A DNA stretch of 64,000 nucleotides from Chalara sp. BL73 (GCA_918026815.1 CAKJVC010000088.1:1674001-1738000); one strand, 5' to 3'. Shown: positions 23,443-34,832, numbered from the stretch's first letter. The notes: generated by a model not told the origin, from the sequence alone. Numbers and translations are program-made.

Positions 23443-23976
23443 TCATCCCTCGTTCCCACCGCCAATCCTCTCCTCCGCAGCCTCGCCCTTCCTCGTCCCA
23501 GGTAAATCCCGTCCCCGTCCCCGTCCCAACACCTTATCCTCCACCTCCTCCACCCGCCCCTCCCTAAAAGAACCATACCGTCTCGCGAACCTCTCCCCAG
23601 CCGTCTCCCTCTCTCCTTGCGCCTTGAATCGCAGCGGCTGCTCTTCCCACCCGTCTCCCATACCGTCACCACCTCCCCCCGCCGGCCGCACCACAACGAC
23701 CTTCAGCGGCGCCGCGATCCCCGGCAGGCCATCCGCACTGCGGTGCGTCGGAAGCAAGCTCCCGGACCGGTCGTACAGCGGATGAAAGCTGTTCGCGGGC
23801 GGGTGATCGACGAAGACCAGCGGGATGCTGGTTTTCTTGGAGGGGGAACGCCGTGGCAGGCGAGGCTTTTTGAGGCGGTGCGTGCAGCATGCTATGCTGA
23901 AGATGATGAGGAGGAGGATGGTCACGATGGCGAAGAAGGCGGCCAGGGCCAGGGCGTCGTATTTCTCGTTGGCCAT
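23443..23976 (-). CDS. Orphan single-pass membrane protein with a long basic tail
   Basis: A single exon of 177 residues with no recognised family. A short acidic N-terminus leads straight into a hydrophobic segment (about residues 8-31, ALALAAFFAIVTILLLIIFS). Next come a CC pair, possibly palmitoylated, and a strongly basic stretch (HRLKKPRLPRRSPSKK), so by the positive-inside rule the C-terminus faces the cytosol. The tail is Gly/Arg/Glu-rich and low in complexity (GGGGDGMGDG, GRGRGRD). Local GC content is much higher than around it, and the opposite strand also has long open frames because of that bias. I prefer the minus frame because of its start and membrane segment. Confidence 0.6.
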   Translation of the reverse strand: MANEKYDALALAAFFAIVTILLLIIFSIACCTHRLKKPRLPRRSPSKKTSIPLVFVDHPPANSFHPLYDRSGSLLPTHRSADGLPGIAAPLKVVVVRPAGGGGDGMGDGWEEQPLRFKAQGERETAGERFARRYGSFREGRVEEVEDKVLGRGRGRDLPGTRKGEAAEERIGGGNEG

Positions 23977-25135
23977 CTCTGGGTTCTTGGCCTGATTTGT
24001 TGGGAGGCTTGATTTGAGGGTTTTGCTTGCGGATGGCGCGGCTTGGGCTTAAATTTTATGGATGGTTTGGATGGGTAGATTGTGGTTGTATGTAGTGGCT
24101 GTATATACGTTGATGATATGGTGTTCTGCTGTTCTGGCCTTTCTATGGTGCAGCGAGGAGCTGTGCCCAGATCTTATACGGGGAAATTGTTTTGACCTGA
24201 ACTGATTTTTGGCTTAAAACAGCGGGAAGAGTCCGACATGGCGCTACGCTTGCTCTAAATGGAGGTGTGCGCATGTGTCATTTAGGTAGCGCGAAGGCGG
24301 TCTGCCAGCGTGCAACGGCTATTGAGATAGTATGGTTCTGGTGTTGTTCTAGAAACAGGAAAGCTCTTTGCGAATCTTAAAAGCTGGGCCGGCCATCTTT
24401 TAAGCACATTTCAAGCTTGAAGCAATGGGTAGCCTCAAGATGCGCCGCAGTTTCATCTCTCTTCGCCCAGGGCTGCTTAGAGAATGAACTTGCTGGCAAT
24501 AGCAATATCCGTTTCGAAATTTATGTTTGCGCCTGTGCCAAATTCCAGAGAAATAATCCACTCTCTAATTCGTCATAGCGCATCGCATGTCAATGAACTT
24601 GTGCCTCTCAGGCTAAAATATTAGTCCAAAGGTATCAATCGGACAGAACTCCCGAGGAGTGCATCGGAGCCACTTCTGCCCTTCACTTGACCTTTCGCTA
24701 AGTCTGTTAGAAAGGGGCTAAGCGAGATCGTCATAATGAAGGTTTAAGGTTTCTGATCAAGAAGGTACCAAAAGAGAGAATAAGGGTAGTGTAGTGTATT
24801 GTGGATATGACTATGGGTGGTTTTATGTCAAAGGAAGAAGACCTTGTGACCCATTTTAGTCATATAATCCCTGGTTCCTCTGCTCCGTTCTCTTTAGATC
24901 ATGGATATCCCTCAACAACTTCTGTTCACCATCAAAACTCAAATCGCCACATTTCTGACGTCTGTCGATACAGTGTTGGGATAGTGGTTACGTTCACATA
25001 GCCACTCACGCACACACCAACACACAAATGAACATACGCCATACGTATTATCGAAAACACCAAGTTCGTCCGCCCATCACATCATAACAAAGACGTTGTT
25101 AATGCGCACACCTTTCCTTTCTCACAACAATAATA
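23977..25135. other. Shared upstream region of two divergent membrane orphans
   Basis: About 1.16 kb between divergently transcribed genes. An ORF at 24801-25001 has no recognisable features. No other structure seen. Confidence 0.4.
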
Positions 25136-25859
25136 ATGATCGACTCAACAGATTCTTCGCGGCCCCAATCGCCCACCCCGGTGCGCCCAACTCTAACAAA
25201 GGGAGAGAAAGTCCTCTGTATTATCCTGCTCGTCGGTATTGTGGTCACCATAATCATCAGCCCGATGCTCCTCATCCGAGATGGCAGGAGACGAAAATGG
25301 GAAGCGCGGAAGGCACAACGGGCGCTCGCGGATTGATGGTGGGGATCTTAGAACTAGGCTTAGACTTGGAGCGGAGGCCGATCAGCGATGGCTTGAAACT
25401 GAAAACTGGACTAGAGAAGACGCTGAGAGGGTGAGGGCGGAAAATGGAGGCGGCGGTGATTGGAATATGGGACCGAGGCTGTTGTTATCGCCATTACCGC
25501 CGTTTGTAGTTCAGCAGAGGAGCAGAGTGTATGTAATGGATGACTGGGGTAGTGAGAGGAGAGAAGCGGTGGCTGCAAATCCACTGCCTGCGTATGTGGA
25601 TCGTGGAGATGCTCGTTCGATAAGCAATCATCGTGGTAATGCTGATACGCGTGCTCGGCGAGAAAGAAGTAGGTTGCCTTTGCAACGAGTGAGCGCACAT
25701 GGCAACGTGAGCAGTGGGAAGGGTGCTGAGAGAAGAGCTGAGTTGCCCGTTTATGTATCTGAAGAGCATGCTGTAGGTGCGCAATCGTCGTTTGGAGAGG
25801 AGATACCTGCTCCTCCCCCACCTGTCTATCGGCGAGACTACAATCCCTGCGTGAATTGA
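25136..25859 (+). CDS. Orphan single-pass membrane protein, apparently frame-broken
   Basis: The first frame (25136-25336) encodes a Pro/Ser-rich N-terminus, a hydrophobic segment at about residues 25-46 (KVLCIILLVGIVVTIIISPM) and a basic start of a tail (RDGRRRKWEARKAQ). It stops at TGA 25334-25336. Another frame, open to 25859, carries on smoothly in character: helical and charged (RLGAEADQRWLETENWTRED), then RVYVMDDW and a Pro-rich end (EEIPAPPPPVYRRDY). I found no GT-AG intron that joins them in phase, so this is either one gene with a frameshift (mutation or sequence error) or a short protein with a coincidental frame. No family recognised. Confidence 0.45.
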
Positions 25860-26189
25860 GGGCGAATGAAGATGTGTCGAGAAAATGTCTGAAGTTGCGA
25901 CGTGGAACGTAGAAGGAGAGCTTGTGGACCGATGCTATTCTCCGCCAGCTACATGAAAATCTTCGATTGTTGGCGTTCAACCAAAAGCATTCAGTAAGAT
26001 GTTACTATAAAGGCTGCTGGATCCAGAAGTTCCTTATGAATATTGCAGAAACACGCCCTAGAACCAACATTCGGAGTAAGAGTCTGGCACATAGGTAGGA
26101 GAGTTCTACAGCCAAGGAATTGCTTAATGTTAAAAATTGCTTCGATGTTGTCATCAATCGTCAAGGTATCATAAAGCTGTCATATATCA
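25860..26189. other. Intergenic stretch between convergent genes
   Basis: Nothing recognisable; it should hold the 3' ends of both neighbours. Confidence 0.45.
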
Positions 26190-27774
26190 TTATGTTCGAT
26201 CAGCCATATAATCTAGCACTTGTGTGTCATCGTCAGATATTACAGAACCTGAGGACGCTTTGAACGAATTATATACTTCATCTTCCAACACATAAATATT
26301 CTTGCGTGTAGCTCCATACGTAGCTGTTCGATAGTAGTGGGCAAGGTAGCTGTTTTGTGAATACATGAAAACCTCGTTGCACCTCACTCGTCGATAGAAG
26401 CTCTGTGAATCGTTTTGATAGTGTGTACGGACCATTTCCTTTAGCATTATCATGATTGGATACGCTCTTCTTCTCGTGTACCACGATTGTCGCGTGCCTA
26501 AAACTGCGTAGAACGCACCGCGTCCCTCTTCTGGACATGGTACCAAGGGCAAATTGATTGATAAGCCAAAGTTTGTCATCTGATATGGAACGACTGTGGC
26601 CCACCAGCGAGCATCTATCACTTCTTGCCTGATCTCTCTTCGGTTTGCAGAACGAAAGTCCTTGGGCGAATGAGCCAATAGCCCACTATCGGGGACTTTT
26701 GCACGCCATGCAAAGATCGATTGATCAGGAGAAACTTTGATGATTTCGAGCTGCAAACGTTTGAAAGCTGCCTTGAGGCCCTCGCCATATAGAATCGGCA
26801 TGTTAACATTGAACAGGCCCATCAGGCAATAGGCCATATCTTCTTCACGAGTTGTTACTCTATGAGAAGCCCACGACATCTTCGAAGAGATGGAAGTCCC
26901 TGCCAGAGCGTTCGATGAGAGTTCTCGTGAATCTGCAAGTATTTCCTTGCTAACGCCAGTGATGTTCTCCAATTGGAGGGCTAGTGTGGCTCGTGTCCCG
27001 ATAAACCTCCAGTCCCGGTCGAAAAACCTCATCTGCTTTGGAGCGATAAGTTCCTGTAATGTCCAGCCCCGAGAGAACCACTGTGCATTATCAAGATCAC
27101 CATATCTTCCCAAGTCAGACAAGTAGGCATAGCAAACTGCAGCGTTGGAATACCTATAGATCTACTACTTTAGTGTTTTTCTTTTCAAGCGACAACTGAT
27201 ATGAAAGTGCTGGTTCGTGAATTACGGAGTGGATTAGCCATGGATAAATGCCATTTCATCCCCTAGAGCAAGTAACCCATGAGACTTAGAAGATCAGGGT
27301 ATGATATCACATTTGATTCAGTACTTACCATTTGAACATAGAGTTAATGGCCTCCGACAATTCAGCACTGCTACGCTTATCGATACAGCATGAATCGATC
27401 CATGCATAAGAATATCCGTCCTTGGCAGCCTCCTCGCAACATCTTCGGATCTTGGAATTTCCCCCCCTAGCCGTGAGATCAAAACGACCTTCGTCCATCT
27501 CACGGAAGGAGACTTCCTCACAACCCCAGGTATGGGAGAGGATTGCGTATGGTGGGATATTTGTACCACTAAACTCTACCAACTTGATTGTTTTGGTGTT
27601 CAGCAGCCGGATGTGTCTATATGTTGAGGCTGAGAACTGGCGGCGAGCGGTGAAGGCAAGCACAGTACGGGCTCCAAACGAGATTTGTGGCCGTTGACCA
27701 TGACTTCGAATAATTGAATGGGATATATGACGACTAGATAGCATTTGCCGGAGGCAAGGCATTGGTGGCAGCAT
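26190..27774 (-). CDS. HET-domain (heterokaryon incompatibility) protein
   Basis: Exon 1 is 27329-27774 and exon 2 is 26190-27153. The 175-nt intron (GTAAGT...CTATAG) is in phase and restores MFKWYSNAAVCYAYLSD, a core HET motif, giving 469 residues. The HET domain (about 60-230) shows IPPYAILSHTWG, AWIDSCCIDK, WFSRGWTLQELIAP, EDMAYCLMGLFNVNMPILYG. HET proteins trigger cell death on fusion of unlike hyphae, and some act with NLR-like partners; no such partner is seen here. Most HET proteins start at the RLLNT motif. Here it is preceded by about 55 residues rich in Arg/Ser with almost no acidic residues (RHISHSIIRSHGQR, FTARRQFSAST), and no Met occurs at the usual start, so the extension seems to be genuinely translated. 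Confidence 0.9.
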
Positions 27775-28570
27775 CTTCAGAAGCTAACGGCTGAACGCAT
27801 CGAAGCAACAAAAGCGTCTTCGTGTATAAGTGCTTCAACGCGAGTGACGTGCCATTGTCATTGCCATTGGTGGTAACCTGATGCCATGCTTCTATAATTG
27901 CTCCTTATCTCCGAACTTGGTAGTTGGAATTAAGGCAGCATGTTATGAAATTCATCTGTGCCGGGAGGTGGAGGACGGGAAAGGAACGTGATAAAGCTGA
28001 GACCTAGCAACCAATGATCGATCCACCCATACCCCAGGCTATTATTAGCTTCAGAAAGTAGATTTCGCGCAAGAAAAATTACCCCGCTCGAGGCTCATAG
28101 CTAGATATCTGTACAGACGAATGACGAATTATTGTAGTTCCTCGATAGTCACATCGAAACCTGTTCAACGAGTGAGAGAAGTTGTTGAAATCACAATTTG
28201 TGAGGTTGGTATGCTAAATTTGCCAAGGATGAGCAGCCGCAACAAACCCGAAAGCCAATTTTAAGAAACTGAACAAAACAATACGCTCAAAGCTCGAGCT
28301 ACAATAAATAGTAAATATATTCAAGAAAACAGATTAAAATCCCCAATCTGGCGTACGCTTTACAAGGAGTTGTGGTTAAAGAGCAAAGTGTGATTCAATA
28401 CTTCTTGAACATGGAAATTCATTTGGACATCAGAAAATGTACGGGGTGTGTTATACCACGTGACCAGAGAGTGTAATGCGTCAATGCTTTATCTCAGCAC
28501 GCTCAGACCCTCTTTTACGAGATTACGTTAAATAAATTTAACTAGCCCCACAAAACCTTTGTGAGCCAAT
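27775..28570. other. Intergenic stretch upstream of the HET gene
   Basis: No supportable gene. AT content rises towards the repeat island that begins near 28570. Confidence 0.45.
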
Positions 28571-29009
28571 GAGGATCGCCAGATCCTCATTTCTCGTAGA
28601 GAGTCTGAAGTCAAATGGGGACGATTTTAGTGTAACGATTTTTGGTTTGTTAGTATATCAATTAGTTGTTTTCAACGCTGTAGTTGTCCTATTTAACAAC
28701 ACATATTAGTACTTTTAAATAGCACATATTGTAACTTGTATATTAAATTATTAATATAATCCGGCAATTTAATGAAATATTGTGTAGTTGTATTGTTATT
28801 CAAGTTTTCGTACGTAGTATTATATGTAGTTTAATTGGTCAATTAAGCTGATTAAGCAGAAAATTTTATAAACTTTGCACAAATATTCATAAACTTTCAC
28901 AAATGTTTATTAAGCACAATGACTAATCAAAAAACTTTTCATAAACTTCGCATAAACGTTCACAAATATTTATAAATAAATCACTTTTGTAAGTACACTT
29001 TTTGACTTC
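28571..29009 (+). repeat. Left arm of an older element carrying inverted flanks
   Basis: It begins near a short perfect hairpin at 28571-28588 (GAGGATC-GCCA-GATCCTC). The sequence at about 28602-28690 (GTCTGAAGTCAAATGG..., TTTTCAACGCTGTAG) is a diverged inverted copy of about 34735-34832 on the far side of the Copia element. The rest (28700-29009) is very AT-rich with no coding sequence. I infer a non-autonomous element with inverted arms into which the Copia element inserted. The outer ends and target duplication were not resolved. Confidence 0.55.
28868..28975. repeat. AT-rich degenerate tandem repeats
   Basis: Repeated variants of ATAAACTTTGCACAAATATT (for example ATAAACTTTCACAAATGTTT and ATAAACTTCGCATAAACGTT) occur four to five times in about 110 bp, inside the left arm of the older element. 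Confidence 0.6.
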
Positions 29010-29014
29010 GACGT
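29010..29014. repeat. Target-site duplication, left copy
   Basis: GACGT immediately precedes the left LTR and is repeated exactly after the right LTR at 34632-34636. Confidence 0.85.
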
Positions 29015-29218
29015 TGTTGAGAATTGGTGGTGTAGCCCACCCGTAAGGCATGGGCCATACCTTATGCAATAGCTTAGTCATCAGTGAAAGGGCCAAACCC
29101 CTTTTACTGAGCAACCTCCAAAATTGCTCTACAATTAAATTAATTTTATCCTCCCTGAACCACTGCACTGAAGCAAACTTTGCGTACAGCACAAGCTTCC
29201 ATTGATACTTTTTTAATA
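29015..29218 (+). repeat. 5' LTR of the Copia element
   Basis: 204 bp, starting TGTTGAGAATTGG and ending TTTTTTAATA. About 95% identical to the right LTR (10 transitions, no indels). The sequence just inside, from 29219 (GGTTATAAGCCCGG), is where a tRNA primer-binding site is expected. Confidence 0.93.
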
Positions 29219-31339
29219 GGTTATAAGCCCGGCCTTGCACTGTAAGCGTACGAAAGAAGCCAAAAAAGAAAAGCTAATCGAAAATAAAGTAAGCTGCCAA
29301 AAACGACTACTTGCAGCTTAACGGACTTATTACGACAGTAAAAGCTATACAAAAAGCGACGGACAGCCAATAACACGAAAGCAACGAACTGCTAAAAGCA
29401 ACGAACAGCTAATAAAACAACAACGGACCGCTAGTCGAACTTACGAAGCATACAAATTGCTATTTCAATTATATTAACAAACTTCAACTCGAAAACTACT
29501 GTACGACAGCTTCTACATTCTATTTACAACACGGAAGCTACTATACAACAGCTTTTTGCTTTTTTACTCCGAACTTCGCTAAACGTGTTTAACAAAAAGC
29601 TAAGCGCAATTCGACATAAATTACATTAGCAAAGCAAAACAGCCTGTAAAAACGCTTACGCAGAAAATATAGCAAAAATAGTTTAAGTTATTCGAGCTAT
29701 ACATAATCAAAAAAGAAATAAAGTTTGTTCTAAAAAAAACAATAGCAAAGTATATATAAATAGCTTTTACACTTAAAACAAACGGAACGCCGAAAAAGTT
29801 ATAAAACATCGAAAAGCAAAAAAAGCACAAAATAGCATTTACGAAAACACTTTATATACTAACAATTTGTGTAAACTCTACAAACGACGAATACATAAAA
29901 AAATTCGATTCTATAAAAAAAAAATAAACAAACCTGCGACTTAAATACTTTAAATCCCGACTGCAAACTCGTCGCGAAGACTTAAACAAGCTTACAATAT
30001 TCAAAATAAAATCAAGCGCAAACATTCAAAGCTTTTAAATTAAGCTTAAAAAGCTACGATATTATATTACGAATGCCGAGCTTACTTTAGCTACAGCTTT
30101 TAACGAAAGTCGACTGTTTAAATACTTACTTGCAGAATTGCCGTTAAACTATGTAGTAATTCGCGCGACTTTAAACGTTTAACTAAACTTAACTGTTTAA
30201 AACAAACTGTTTATTTTGCAAACTTAAAAAAATCAGTTTAAAGCAAATCGGATTAAAACTGCAACAATTGCGGCTTAACAATTCGCAAATTACAAAACAC
30301 ATTTCGAAACTCGAAGTGCAAGCCTTAAAACTGAAAAGCTAGAATGCTAGCTATACGATAGTCGCAACTACCGATTTTTTAACTATAAATAAAAAAAAAC
30401 TGCTAAAAATACAATCCGCGAAAAGAAACAAGCCTAGCGCCGACGTTGTAAACAGCAAAATACTTAAAAACTAAAGTATAAACGTGTAAAAAAAAAACAT
30501 TACAAAGCTAAGTCAGACTCAAAAGCGCTATTGTTAAACTCTGATCCAAAAAAGCTTATTTACGACTCAGAAAACGAAAAAACGGCTGCAATTTTTTTAA
30601 AGAACGCTCGTAAAATCTTTTATTTTCAATAAGCTTCAAACTCCGAAGCTTTTTTTTATATAACTAACTAACTTTACTTTTTTAAGCGTTTTTTAACCAA
30701 AATACCGAAACGCAAAATAAAAGTTAAAAAAAAGCGGTTAAGTTTAAATCATATAAATACGGTTAAGTTACGAGTCAAAAGTAGAAAATCTTTTTTGTTG
30801 TTAAATGTACTATACGTTTTTAAATTAAAAATAAATCTTTTTTTAAACAAAAAAGTTTGTACAAATAGTTTTACAAGTTTTTTCGATAACAAATGTATAT
30901 AGTACAAAAAAAGTAACCGCACAATTATTACAGCACGCTTTACAAATAGAGTTTATATAGTTTCTGATATCGCTAATAGCTACAACGAAACAGCGTTTAC
31001 AGCAAAAAATGCTTAGCTAACAACTTTTTTTAAAGTAACTTCAAGTTAGCTTAAAAAACCTGTTACAAACTTGCAAACTTGCTGCTGCGCTTTTTTTGCA
31101 GCCGAAAAGTCAAACACGAACATAACAAATAACTCAACTACGGACTGCAACGCTAAAGCAACAGCTTATTATTAACTATATTACCGACGATTTGCACACT
31201 TCGAAAAAAAAGTAATTCGTAAGCTTTACACAATAACAACTTTAAAAAACAAAATCAAAGTCTTACTTTTTAACTATATTTGTAAAGTTTGTGCTTTAAC
31301 TAAATTAAGAAATTGCTTTAACCGCAAACTAACACTATA

Positions 31340-32110
31340 AAAGCTTTACATTTTCGACTTAATATCCGTAAACGTATACGAACTTCTTTTTATTACAGCT
31401 CGCGGAAACAAATACTTCGCTAAAGTAATTAATAACGCAACTCGCAAAATGTAAACTTTAGCTACAAAAACAAAGCGAAAAGTAGTTTTTAATTTTTAGT
31501 TTTAAAAAAAGCAAATAAAGCTAAAGTCCGGCTGCAAAGTCGTAAGCGTAAAGTCAAACAATGCTGCAAAGCTAAAAAAGCTTTTAAATAACTAGTGCCG
31601 GCAAAACAACATTCGATTACAATACACTGTTGTTTATAAATCACACTAAAACAGCATTGCCGAAAAATGTATTTAAACAGCCGAAAACTTTGCAAAAACT
31701 ATGCTTAAAAAAGCAAGCCTGCTTATAGAATTCTAAAACGAAGCCGTAAAAACCGATACGTATTTACAGAACTGTACTGCAACAAAACTAATAATTAACA
31801 ACAAAAAAATTTCACTCGAAAAAGCCTATACAAGTAAAAAGCTTTCGATCGACTATATCCGCGTATAAAAAAGCAAGTGCTATTTATATGTAAACCCGAA
31901 GTTACTTTTTGCTAAAAAAAAGCATAACAAGCTCGTCGACAAAAGTTGTATTAGCGTGTTTATAAATTACTGCCAAAATACAACTTATTAACTAAAAGTC
32001 TACGCGCTAAACCTAGAATACACAATTAAAGCTAAAGTAGTACGAATCGACAAAAACGTTAAAAAAAAAACGGTAAAACTAAAGCTACAAAAAGCAAGCG
32101 GCTCGCAAAG
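31340..32110 (+). pseudogene. Copia integrase relic
   Basis: Stop-riddled plus-strand sequence that still reads as the integrase core and C-terminal part, for example NVYELLFITARGNKYFAKVI, IRLQYTVVYKSH, NSIAEKCI, EAVKTDTYLQN, YALNLEYTIKAKVVRI. Several stops replace Gln and Trp codons, as C-to-T/G-to-A mutation predicts. Confidence 0.8.
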
Positions 32111-32899
32111 CACACCGAACTTGCTTTTAGACAAAGCTTCAAAAAAGCGCTTTTCTAGTACTAGTACAGCAAAAAAAGAAGCTACTTTTTAAACTGTCGA
32201 TTTAAAGTTAATACTTAAAATTATAAACAATTTCGAAATTCGAATACTAACAGCAACTAAACTTGTAAAAAGCAGCGAACTCGCTGTAGAAACTCAGAAA
32301 AATTTTACAGCTAAACTAATTACAGTCGAGCTTTTTAACAAAACAAACAGCGAGCTATTTAGCAAAAAGTCAGCGATTTTAAAGCCCGAATCTAAGTTTT
32401 TATTAAACACGTTTAACGAGCTAATTACTAAATATATTTAACAAAGTGCTGCTTTAACGTTACAAGCTAAAACAACTGTTAAAGCCAACTTGGAGTTACT
32501 TTAAAATAAGCTATTAAACTTAAAGCTTTTTTAATTTCTTTAGCCCGGCTTAAAAAATTAAGCCGAATTTGCTCGTAAAAAATACTTTTTACGAAAGCGC
32601 AACAAAAACTAAGCAGTCGGAAATAATAACGAAAAGCTTGCTAAGAAAATGCTTAAAACTATACTAGCACTCGTAACGAACGACTTTTTTACTGACTTTT
32701 TTTCGATCGAGTTAAACGAATTAGCATTAGCCAGCACTATTGTCGGCGGAATTTCTATTTCTACAAACTACAAACAAGCCGTAAATAACTTTAATTACGA
32801 ACCGCTATAACAAAAAGCTATAGAAATAAAACTTGTTTTTTTTGCTGTCAACGAAACCTAGAAAAAAGAACTTAAGCCAAAAAACTGTAACAAAGTTTT

Positions 32900-33480
32900 T
32901 ACTAAATAAGTTTTTACTGTTAAAACAACTTTAAAAAAATCAGTAAAACGCTTTAAAGCTAAACTAGTTGCTCGAAAGTTTTCGCAGATTTACAAGCAAA
33001 ACTATTTCGAGACTTTTGCACTAACAGTCCGAATAAACACGTTACGAATTCTGCTAGCTATAGTCGCAGCTAAAAACTTGAAGTATTACTACTTTAATAT
33101 TAAAAACGCTTTCACTAAGTTTACTTTCTAAAAAAAAATCTATTTAGCAAAGCTTAACAGTATAACAGTTCGCAATAAATACGTTTTACATGTATTACAA
33201 AACTTTTACAAACTAAAACAAGCTGCAAAAAACTAAAACTTGCTTTGCAAATTTTATTTGCTTACAAAAAGTTTCGTTTAAAGCTTAGCAAACTTATGTT
33301 TGTTTACACACGCGAAACTCGGCTTAATTCTATTTGTTTACGTTAACGATATAGTGCTCGCAGTTTTTCGAGTAACCGACATCGAATAGTTCAACAATTA
33401 TTTTTTTTCGCGATTCACAGCCAAAAACCTAAAAAAAATCAAAAAAATTCTAAGCATGCGAATTACTCGAAACCGAAAAA
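32900..33480 (+). pseudogene. Copia reverse transcriptase relic
   Basis: Retains FKAKLVARKFSQIYKQNYFE, FALTVRINTLRILLAIVAA and, at about 33330-33360, LILFVYVNDIVLAV. The last is the YVDD active-site box with the first Asp changed to Asn (a G-to-A change), so the catalytic centre is lost as well as the frame. Confidence 0.85.
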
Positions 33481-33829
33481 CAAAAAAACTGTAAATTAAT
33501 CAAAAGCAGTACTTAAACGCCGTTCTGAACCGTTACGAGTTTACGCACAACACTTACAAAAAAAAGCATACTTTTATCGAGAACTACGACAATTTACAGC
33601 CCGCAAAACCTGAAAACTAGCGAATCGACGCTAACGAATACTAACGAGTTATAAATAGTCTAATATACAGCATAGTTCACATTCGCCTAAACAAAGCTTT
33701 CAGCCTCGAAAAGCTTAGCTAGTTTATAAAAAATCCTGCAAGTTACTATAGTAACGCACTTAAAAGACTTATACGATATCTACGAACTATTGTAGCACAA
33801 AAAGTGCGCTACGAGCCTGAAAAAAATCG

Positions 33830-34357
33830 CAATTTAGTACTTTACTCAAACGCAAATTAAACAAAAAACAAAACGGACCGTAAAAATACTTTAAGCAACG
33901 TTGCTATGCTTTACGAAAAGCCCGTTTTTTAGCGAAGTGTAAAGCAAATTTCGGTAGCTGCATTTAGCACGGAATCAAAATACGTTGCAATAGCTATATG
34001 TGCTAAAACGAGCCAGTAGCTAGCACAGATTCTCCGTAACATAAAATACGCAAAGTATATCGGAAAACTATCACGAACCGTAAAAATCCTCGAAAACAAT
34101 CAAAAAGCGCTAGCTTTAGTCAAAAACCTTTATTTGCACGAACGCTTAAAGCACATCGATATTTGTTATTACTATATTCGTGACCTGTCCGAAAAAAAAC
34201 GAATACAAATAACGTACGTGCTTACAGAATCTATAGCAGCGGACGGATTAACGAAGCTTTTTAAGTGCGTTGCTTTCGAAAAGTACTGTCGCTTATTAGA
34301 GCTAGTAGAAGGAAAAAAGCGGCCATTTGCTCGGAGAAAAAAAGCTAAAGTCAAGTA
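33830..34357 (+). pseudogene. Copia RNase H relic
   Basis: The longest surviving frame of the element (34134-34358) reads HERLKHIDICYYYIRDLSEK, TYVLTESIAADGLTK, typical of the Copia RNase H C-terminus. Upstream, ESKYVAIAICAKTSQ precedes a stop. The domain is broken by several stops and is not functional. Confidence 0.85.
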
Positions 34358-34427
34358 GAAGTAAAAAGGCAGTAGGAGGATAGCAAAAGCTAAGTACATG
34401 CTCTATTACAAATGTGCTAAGTAAAAG

Positions 34428-34631
34428 TGTTGAGAATTGGTGGTGTAGCCCACCCGTAAAGCATAAGCCATACCTTATGCAATAGCTTAGTCATCAGTGA
34501 AAGGGCCAAACCCCTTTTACTGAGCAACCTCCAAAATTGCTCTACAATTAAGTTAATTTTATCCTCCCTGAACCACTGCACTGGGGCAGACCTTGCGTAC
34601 AGCACAAGCTTCCATTGATACCCTTTTAATA
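34428..34631 (+). repeat. 3' LTR of the Copia element
   Basis: 204 bp, starting TGTTGAGAATTGG and ending CCCTTTTAATA. It keeps some C/G bases that are T/A in the left copy (GGGGCAGACC against GAAGCAAACT), while the left copy keeps others (GGCATGGGCC against AGCATAAGCC). Both copies were therefore mutated independently after insertion. Confidence 0.93.
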
Positions 34632-34636
34632 GACGT
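34632..34636. repeat. Target-site duplication, right copy
   Basis: GACGT directly after the right LTR, identical to 29010-29014. Confidence 0.85.
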
Positions 34637-34832
34637 TGTAGTTTACTTTTTAATTAATCAATTAAACTATTTCAAATATAATTATTATAAAATTTAAACT
34701 TGTATCTATTTTTATGATCCGACAAATAAATAACAGCTGCGTTGAAAAACTAACAGTAATCAATAGAAAATAGTCAAAATACCTAAAAAACCAATCGTTC
34801 TCACCAAAGCGATCACCATTTGACCTCAGACG
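34637..34832 (-). repeat. Right arm of the older element, inverted relative to the left arm
   Basis: The reverse complement of about 34735-34832 (TCTGAGGTCAAATGG..., GTTTTTCAACGCAGCTG) aligns with the left arm at 28602-28690, with substitutions and small gaps. The remainder up to the Copia target duplication is AT-rich and non-coding. Confidence 0.55.

Larger units (their letters stand above)
29015..34631 (+). mobile_element. RIP-degraded full-length Ty1/Copia LTR retrotransposon
   Basis: A 5,617-bp element with two 204-bp LTRs and a 5-bp GACGT target duplication. The internal part is extremely AT-rich and full of TAA/TAG stops, yet plus-strand translations keep Copia features in Copia order: a gag-like zinc-knuckle trace near 30258, integrase (about 31340-32110), reverse transcriptase (about 32900-33480) and RNase H (about 33830-34350). 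Integrase before RT is diagnostic of Ty1/Copia. All ten differences between the LTRs are transitions, as expected of repeat-induced point mutation. Both LTRs start TG and end TA, consistent with a mutated TG..CA terminus. It cannot encode active proteins. It sits inside an older repeat whose arms flank it. Confidence 0.93.

Noticed and set aside
23249..24012. Long plus-strand frames opposite the membrane orphan at 23.4-24.0 kb
   Set aside because: Pro/Ser/Arg-rich frames caused by local GC bias. They lack a membrane segment or a plausible start, whereas the minus frame has both.
28923..29240. Antisense ORF in the left LTR, with a similar one in the right LTR (34417-34605)
   Set aside because: Both lie within LTR copies, so their similarity only reflects the repeat. 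No known Copia protein is encoded there.
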